From Chlamydia trachomatis (lineage in GTDB: Bacteria > Chlamydiota > Chlamydiia > Chlamydiales > JAAKFR01), in assembly GCA_945861315.1 (NCBI GenBank), contig CAMAUB010000033.1, positions 1 to 9,687 on the forward strand: 9,687 bases of DNA, read 5' to 3'. A program made the position numbers and the translations under genes. Position 1 is the first letter of the stretch, and each line of letters opens with the position of its first letter. This document shows, piece by piece, positions 5,296-9,687 of the stretch. Under the pieces are notes generated by a model. That model was not told the DNA's origin and did no database searches. It was given only the letters and a program-made list of their open reading frames with translations.

Positions 5296-7343
5296 AATTT
5301 ATAAAAGCAATTGTTGGCTTAGTTGTCATATTACTGCTTGCACTTGTGTGGTGGTCTTCAAATCTTATTGAAGAAGACATCAAGCATCTACGATCGGATA
5401 TTCGTCGCCTTCAAAAAGAGACTGAAACACTCTCACAAAAACTGAGTCGAGCAACCTTATCCTCAGCATCTATTGCCTCGACACCTACGACATCTATTGC
5501 TCGCCTAAATATTGACAACGCATACCCCAATCTGCTTGAAATAGATCATTACTACACAAGCGTACTTCCTGCAACACTTGGGTCAAATTTTGTCCCAAAG
5601 GGAGTGCGAAAAGAGGCACTGATCGGACGGCCTGAAAACCTCCATCCTTTCAATGGTTTCCGTGATGTCTCCTTGATGCATGCTATGTGTACTTCCTCAC
5701 TTGCCGGACTCCAATTTGGTAAATTTGAAACAATCGCACCCGATCTTGCTATCAAAATTGAAGCTCGCCCCCGAGATGATCTTCCTGAAATTTCAGAATA
5801 TTGGGTTCATATCAGAGATGATGCACAGTGGTGCCCACTCTCAGAAGCACACTTTCCTTCAAATTTTGAGCTTGCCCCCTCCTTTCTTGAAAGCCACCGA
5901 GTCACAGCCCACGATTTTAAGTTCTTCTTCGATGCTGTCATGAACCCCTATATCTCAGAGGCAAAAGCAGCCTCTTTGAGAACCTATCTACATGAAATTG
6001 AAGACTTCCGTATTATTGATGACTATACTTTTGTCGTCCGTTGGCGCCCCTTAGAAAAAGAAGATGGAACCCTTAAGCTCAAATATGCCGCACTTAGTTT
6101 AACCGGTTCGCTACAACCCTTACCCTGTTTTGTCTACCAATACTTTGCAGATGGGAGCAAAATTCTCGATGTTGATAGCGATCCTAATACCTATAGAACA
6201 AACTCTGTTTGGGCTCAAAACTTTGCCCACCATTGGGCAAAAAATTATATCGTTAGCTGTGGCCCCTACATTTTTGATGGTATGAATGATGAAGGAATTT
6301 TTTTTCGACGCAATCCAAACTATCACAATCAATACGCCGTTTTGACTGAAGGAATGCACTATCTTTTCAAAGAGGGTCCCGATGCCGTTTGGCAAGATTT
6401 TAAGGCTGGGAACCTCGACCACTGTGTTCTTGCTCCAAATCAGCTTGCAGAGTATGACACATTTCTGCAAAGCACTGAATATAAGCAGCAAAAACAAAAT
6501 GGTTGTGGAATTCAATCAATAGACTATATCGATCGCTGTTTCTACTATCTTGGTTGGAATCAGGGGAATCATTTTTTTGGATCGCCTAAAACACGTCAAG
6601 CGCTCACTTTTGCAATTGATAGACGTCGTATCATTGAGCAAAATCTCAACCAAATGGCCATCTCCATTACTGGCCCCTTTTTCCCCTATTCCTCTGCTTA
6701 TGATACAACCATTGTCAACTGGCCTTACAATCCAGATCAAGCACGTCGTCTCTTAGATGAGGATGGATGGGTTGACCTTGATGGAGATGGAGTGCGAGAC
6801 AAAGTTATCGACGGCAAACGCATACCTTTTCGATTCAAACTCAATTACTTTGTAAAAAGTCAGTCGACAAAAATTATTGTTGATTACATAGCAACTACAC
6901 TTCGAAGCATAGGAGTTGATTGCCAACCTTATGGGCTTGACATTACAGATCTCTCTAGACAGTTTGATGATAAAACATTTGATGCCATCTATATGGGATG
7001 GAAACTTGGAACCCCTCCAGACGACCCGAGGCAAATCTGGCATTCATCTGGAGCTCATGAAAAAGGTTCCTCAAACGCAATTAGTTTTATTAACCCCAAA
7101 ATTGATACAATTATTGAAACACTTAATTATGAGTCTGACCACAAAAAGCGCACCCAGCTTTACCATCAATTCCATCAAATCATCCATCAAGAAAATCCTT
7201 ACACCTTTCTCTATACACCAAAAGTGCGTTTGCTTTATCGTGATTGCGTGAAAAACCTTTTTATTCCGAGAGACAGACAAGATTTGATTCCAGGAGCTGA
7301 TATTCCTGAGCCAAATCTGCAAGTGATATGGATCGATGACTAA
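5292..7343 (+). CDS. oligopeptide ABC transporter substrate-binding protein, membrane-anchored (OppA family)
   Basis: This is a family 5 (SBP_bac_5) peptide-binding protein that should capture peptides in the periplasm for an Opp-type importer. Residues 5-25 form a membrane anchor (AIVGLVVILLLALVWW) with no lipobox Cys, and 26-54 are a charged heptad-like stretch, probably a coiled coil, which holds the binding domain away from the membrane. The binding domain shows PENLHPFNGF (114-123), VTAHDFKFFFDAV (204-216), RNPNYH (340-345), TRQALTFAIDRRRI (434-447) and GWVDLDGDGVRD (492-503), in the family order. At 683 residues it is longer than E. coli OppA (about 540), partly because of the anchor and linker. 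Chlamydia has a comparable gene (oppA_4, CT480) beside oppB_2. The start overlaps the sthA stop by four bases and the end overlaps oppB by eight, so translation is likely coupled. Confidence 0.9.
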   Translation: MKFIKAIVGLVVILLLALVWWSSNLIEEDIKHLRSDIRRLQKETETLSQKLSRATLSSASIASTPTTSIARLNIDNAYPNLLEIDHYYTSVLPATLGSNFVPKGVRKEALIGRPENLHPFNGFRDVSLMHAMCTSSLAGLQFGKFETIAPDLAIKIEARPRDDLPEISEYWVHIRDDAQWCPLSEAHFPSNFELAPSFLESHRVTAHDFKFFFDAVMNPYISEAKAASLRTYLHEIEDFRIIDDYTFVVRWRPLEKEDGTLKLKYAALSLTGSLQPLPCFVYQYFADGSKILDVDSDPNTYRTNSVWAQNFAHHWAKNYIVSCGPYIFDGMNDEGIFFRRNPNYHNQYAVLTEGMHYLFKEGPDAVWQDFKAGNLDHCVLAPNQLAEYDTFLQSTEYKQQKQNGCGIQSIDYIDRCFYYLGWNQGNHFFGSPKTRQALTFAIDRRRIIEQNLNQMAISITGPFFPYSSAYDTTIVNWPYNPDQARRLLDEDGWVDLDGDGVRDKVIDGKRIPFRFKLNYFVKSQSTKIIVDYIATTLRSIGVDCQPYGLDITDLSRQFDDKTFDAIYMGWKLGTPPDDPRQIWHSSGAHEKGSSNAISFINPKIDTIIETLNYESDHKKRTQLYHQFHQIIHQENPYTFLYTPKVRLLYRDCVKNLFIPRDRQDLIPGADIPEPNLQVIWIDD

Positions 7344-8811
7344 CTATCTAATTAGAAGACTCTTTCTCCTTCCTGTGACACTTTTTGCCATTATCCTCGT
7401 CAATTTTGTCATCCTCAACCTTGTTCCTGGAGATCCAGTTACAGTCACAGACCGCAGCGCAACAGGAGATCTCACACGCTCTGCTGATATGCCCGGGAAC
7501 ATGGAAGAGAATCAACATCTTCTTTTTAGAGAGCACTACGGCTTGACACTTCCTATCCTCTTCAACACTTGGTGGAATCTCTCGGAGGAAAAACTACGCA
7601 AGGCTTTGTCTCAGCTAGCCAAAGAGGGTGAAGAGATGAGTGTACAAAACTACCACAAACTCAAAACCTTATGGGGAGATCGCGCCCGTTTTATCATGCC
7701 TCTCTTACTACTAGAAGCACAAACTCCAAGCAATCCCTTTTTCATTCGCAAAATCGCAGCAAATCTCTTTATCCGAGGAGGAACCCAGCAAGGTTATGTC
7801 GGCCCCACCTTAAGCGATAAACAGAAGCAAATTAACCGTGAAGTAGCAGCCTCTAATAGCCACTTAAACTCCTTAAGAGCCTCAGACCGCGACTCCTTAG
7901 AAAACCTTGAGCAGAAGATTACTCAACTTACTACCTGGTTTTCTACGCAAACTGATACCTATCGAAAAACAAATTGGGAGAAAGTTAAGACCTTTTTCTT
8001 TGAAACGCGCTTTTTTCGCTACCTCTCCCGCGTCACACTGCTTGACTTTGGAACACTGCGCAACGATAGCAACAAAAGCGTGATCAGTGAAGTTGCGATG
8101 CGCATTAAATATTCATTGACACTTGCAGTGATCCCCATGCTCATCACCTTTTGTTTGTGCCAAGTGTTTGGAATGATGATGGCCTACTACCAAAACAAAT
8201 GGCCTGACTTTACACTGAATATCTTTTTCCTCATTCTATTTGCCATTCCAATTTTTGTTGTAGCACCCTTCCTGATTGAAAAAGTGGCCCTGCATCACAC
8301 AGTTCCTTTCACAAATATACCCATCCCCTTTAGCGGTTTTCATAGCTCAGAGCAAACCTATCGCAACCTTACCTCTATCAAGAGAGTTGCGGACGTCTCT
8401 CTTCATCTCTTTCTTCCCCTCATTGCCATCATGTATGGAACTGTGGCTGTACAAGCACGCCTCTCGCGCACCGCCTTCCTTGAAGTGCTTCGACAAGACT
8501 ATATCCGCACAGCCTATGCAAAAGGGCTTCCACTTAAAACGATCCTTATCAAACACGTTGGGCGCAATGGCGCTATCACCATTGTGACATCGCTTGCCGC
8601 CTCCCTTGGCATTATCCTAGGAGGTTCACTCATCGTAGAAACAGTCTTTGAAATTAATGGTTTTGGACGCTTTTTCTATCAAGCCATTCTTAACCGAGAT
8701 TATAACGTTGTTCTTTTTTCTGCTTTTGCAGGATCACTTCTCACACTTGTGGGCTACATCGTAGCTGATGTTTCCTATACACTGTTAGATCCACGCGTTG
8801 CACTTGACTAA
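7336..8811 (+). CDS. oppB: oligopeptide ABC transporter permease, OppB type with large insertion
   Basis: This is the inner-membrane permease subunit of a peptide importer. TM1 is at about 8-30, followed by VPGDPVT and EHYGLTLPI (66-74), as in OppB/DppB proteins. The DFG segment (237-239) and the IKYSLTLAVIPMLI span (257 onward) start the conserved permease core, with later spans near 292-312, 354-374, 414-436 and 461-481. The ATPase-coupling EAA loop is EVLRQDYIRTAYAKGLPLK (383-401) with a following Gly. The protein has 491 residues instead of the usual 300-340 because about 150 mostly helical, charged residues lie between GLTLPI and DFG, facing the periplasm. Its ATG at 7336 overlaps the oppA-like stop by eight bases. 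No oppC or ATPase gene follows; the next gene is convergent, so the rest of the transporter must be encoded elsewhere. Confidence 0.9.
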   Translation: MTNYLIRRLFLLPVTLFAIILVNFVILNLVPGDPVTVTDRSATGDLTRSADMPGNMEENQHLLFREHYGLTLPILFNTWWNLSEEKLRKALSQLAKEGEEMSVQNYHKLKTLWGDRARFIMPLLLLEAQTPSNPFFIRKIAANLFIRGGTQQGYVGPTLSDKQKQINREVAASNSHLNSLRASDRDSLENLEQKITQLTTWFSTQTDTYRKTNWEKVKTFFFETRFFRYLSRVTLLDFGTLRNDSNKSVISEVAMRIKYSLTLAVIPMLITFCLCQVFGMMMAYYQNKWPDFTLNIFFLILFAIPIFVVAPFLIEKVALHHTVPFTNIPIPFSGFHSSEQTYRNLTSIKRVADVSLHLFLPLIAIMYGTVAVQARLSRTAFLEVLRQDYIRTAYAKGLPLKTILIKHVGRNGAITIVTSLAASLGIILGGSLIVETVFEINGFGRFFYQAILNRDYNVVLFSAFAGSLLTLVGYIVADVSYTLLDPRVALD

Positions 8812-8819
8812 ACAAAATA

Positions 8820-9671
8820 TTAAGTGCTAGCTCTAGGCACGAAAAATGTTACTAGCGGGCTCCCTCCTGCTTCTCTCCGAAGAAAGAAATCTCCTCTAGA
8901 AAGAGAGAAGCTCCTGCTCATTGGTGCATCTGATGGACTCATCCTTAGCCCCGATTGGACTGATTTGATACTCGCATCTATGTCTTTCTGATCCTGAAAC
9001 GACAGAACACCAGTAGGCACGAAAAATGTTACTAGCTCGCCTTCTGCTGATTTCTGAAGAAAGAGAGTCCCTCCAGAAATGGACACCCTCTTGTCTAGGG
9101 ACACCCTCTTGTCTATTGGTTGAGTTGGATCCAACCGTAGCCCCTCTCTCATTCTTGTGGCAGCTTCATCTATTTTTCTCTGATCCTCAGGCGATAATGA
9201 GAGAATAGTAGCATCAGTAGTTGGTACGAAAAATGTTACTAGCTCGCCTTCTGCTGGGTGCCGAACGAAGAAAGTCCCTTTAGAAAGAACGTGGCTCTCG
9301 GTTAGTCTTCCAGCTGAATCAACACCTATGAGCTGCTGTGCTTCTCTGACAGCAGCATTTATTGTTGTCAGATCATCAGGCGATAGAGCATCAAGATCAA
9401 CTAGAGTTCGCTTTGGAAATCTTATGCAACGTAAAGCAAGAACAGCAATCAAACCTAAACCAACACCACCTGTTACAACGGAGCATGCTATTAGGCCCGC
9501 CGGGCTAACTGCAAAGGCTCCCAAGTGCATTGCTAGAGTAATACTAATTGCAAGAAATAAGTTCATAAAATCATGCCAGACCGTGCAGTAGATTTGATCA
9601 AGCATTTCGAAGCTCATATTATTAAATATGAGCGAGAAAGGGTTGTTCAAAGATGCTGTGCGAGATGGCAT
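8820..9671 (-). CDS. two-span protein with three tandem repeats, candidate inclusion-membrane protein
   Basis: I do not recognise this family. Residues 35-55 and 57-80 are two closely spaced hydrophobic helices separated by SPAG, the two-lobed pattern typical of chlamydial Inc proteins, which are type III secreted into the inclusion membrane. After the basic RCIRFPKR come three repeats of about 60 residues (95-150, 157-219, 223-279). Each has a charged helix (LSPDDL, LSPEDQ, LSFQDQ), a linker and a probable beta hairpin ending in an identical LVTFFVP. Repeat 2 contains an extra 6-residue duplication (DKRVSLDKRVSI). There is no cleavable signal peptide. I chose the ATG at 9669-9671; Met19, preceded by TTTAATAAT, is an alternative and keeps both spans. 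No Shine-Dalgarno sequence is visible. The stop lies 8 bases from the oppB stop, with no terminator between these convergent genes. Confidence 0.75.
   Translation of the reverse strand: MPSRTASLNNPFSLIFNNMSFEMLDQIYCTVWHDFMNLFLAISITLAMHLGAFAVSPAGLIACSVVTGGVGLGLIAVLALRCIRFPKRTLVDLDALSPDDLTTINAAVREAQQLIGVDSAGRLTESHVLSKGTFFVRHPAEGELVTFFVPTTDATILSLSPEDQRKIDEAATRMREGLRLDPTQPIDKRVSLDKRVSISGGTLFLQKSAEGELVTFFVPTGVLSFQDQKDIDASIKSVQSGLRMSPSDAPMSRSFSLSRGDFFLRREAGGSPLVTFFVPRAST
8836..9243. repeat. three direct copies of an 18-base DNA repeat inside the repeat-protein gene
   Basis: ACGAAAAATGTTACTAGC occurs without change at 8839-8856, 9019-9036 and 9226-9243, with the preceding bases nearly the same (GGC, GGC, GGT). 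The copies are 180 and 207 bases apart, both multiples of three, and encode the LVTFFVP end of each protein repeat. Copies two and three also share the next stretch, TCGCCTTCTGCTG. Identity at silent positions suggests recent duplication or gene conversion. Confidence 0.9.
9081..9116. repeat. 18-base tandem duplication
   Basis: GGACACCCTCTTGTCTA is present twice head to tail, at 9081-9097 and 9099-9115. The period of 18 bases adds six residues in frame to the second protein repeat (DKRVSLDKRVSI). It looks like a recent replication slippage event and could vary between strains. Confidence 0.9.
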
Positions 9672-9687
9672 GAGTTTGTCAACTTAT

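Noticed and set aside
6120..6515. 131-codon ORF on the minus strand
   Set aside because: It is antisense to the oppA-like gene, which is supported by several family motifs across this same stretch.
9669..9687. TTGACA just upstream of the repeat-protein start (minus strand) as a -35 box
   Set aside because: No -10-like hexamer lies 16-18 bases downstream, where the sequence is already coding (ACAGCA), so the match is probably chance.

Overview
The window looks like a stretch of a chlamydial chromosome, most likely from an amoeba- or arthropod-associated (Parachlamydiales-type) lineage. This is inferred from gene content, not from a database search. The pointers are an anchored OppA next to an unusually long OppB (the oppA_4/oppB_2 type known from Chlamydia), a FliY/ArtJ-like amino-acid-binding lipoprotein nearby, weak or absent Shine-Dalgarno sequences, and a gene whose product has the two-lobed hydrophobic segment of inclusion-membrane (Inc) proteins. 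Soluble transhydrogenase is something I would expect in environmental rather than classical pathogenic chlamydiae.

Layout: 1-103 is a short upstream region with a possible -10 box. 104-799 is an RsuA/RluB-family pseudouridine synthase. 814-1665 is an unrecognised soluble helical protein. 1674-1837 is a 164-bp near-perfect palindrome (element A). 1838-2074 and 2071-2808 are a small membrane protein and a solute-binding lipoprotein, joined by an ATGA overlap. 2811-2840 is a 30-bp hairpin with the same ends as element A. 2846-3049 is a 67-residue single-span protein whose stop codon lies inside a second palindrome, element B (3031-3197). 3199-3843 is a DsbD_2/TauE-SafE-like membrane protein that starts immediately after element B. 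3889-5295 (sthA), 5292-7343 (oppA-like) and 7336-8811 (oppB-like) overlap head to tail and look like one operon. 8820-9671, on the opposite strand and convergent with oppB, encodes an Inc-like two-span protein with three tandem repeats.

How the genes fit together: two solute-binding proteins plus an OppB permease point to import of amino acids and peptides, as expected of an obligate intracellular bacterium. SthA balances NADPH and NADH and is translationally coupled to the peptide transporter. The DsbD_2-like protein and its small neighbour could belong to copper or thiol handling in the envelope. No oppC, oppD or oppF is present in the window.

The most unusual content is the pair of ~165-bp palindromes. 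Their outer arms differ in sequence between the two elements but match within each element. Both share a ~27-bp inner core containing GATTGAACGATC, in the same relative place and with the same arm-to-arm asymmetry, and the two elements lie in opposite orientation. Each fills the gap between two genes and ends at the next start codon. They behave like two members of one miniature repeat or structured-RNA family.
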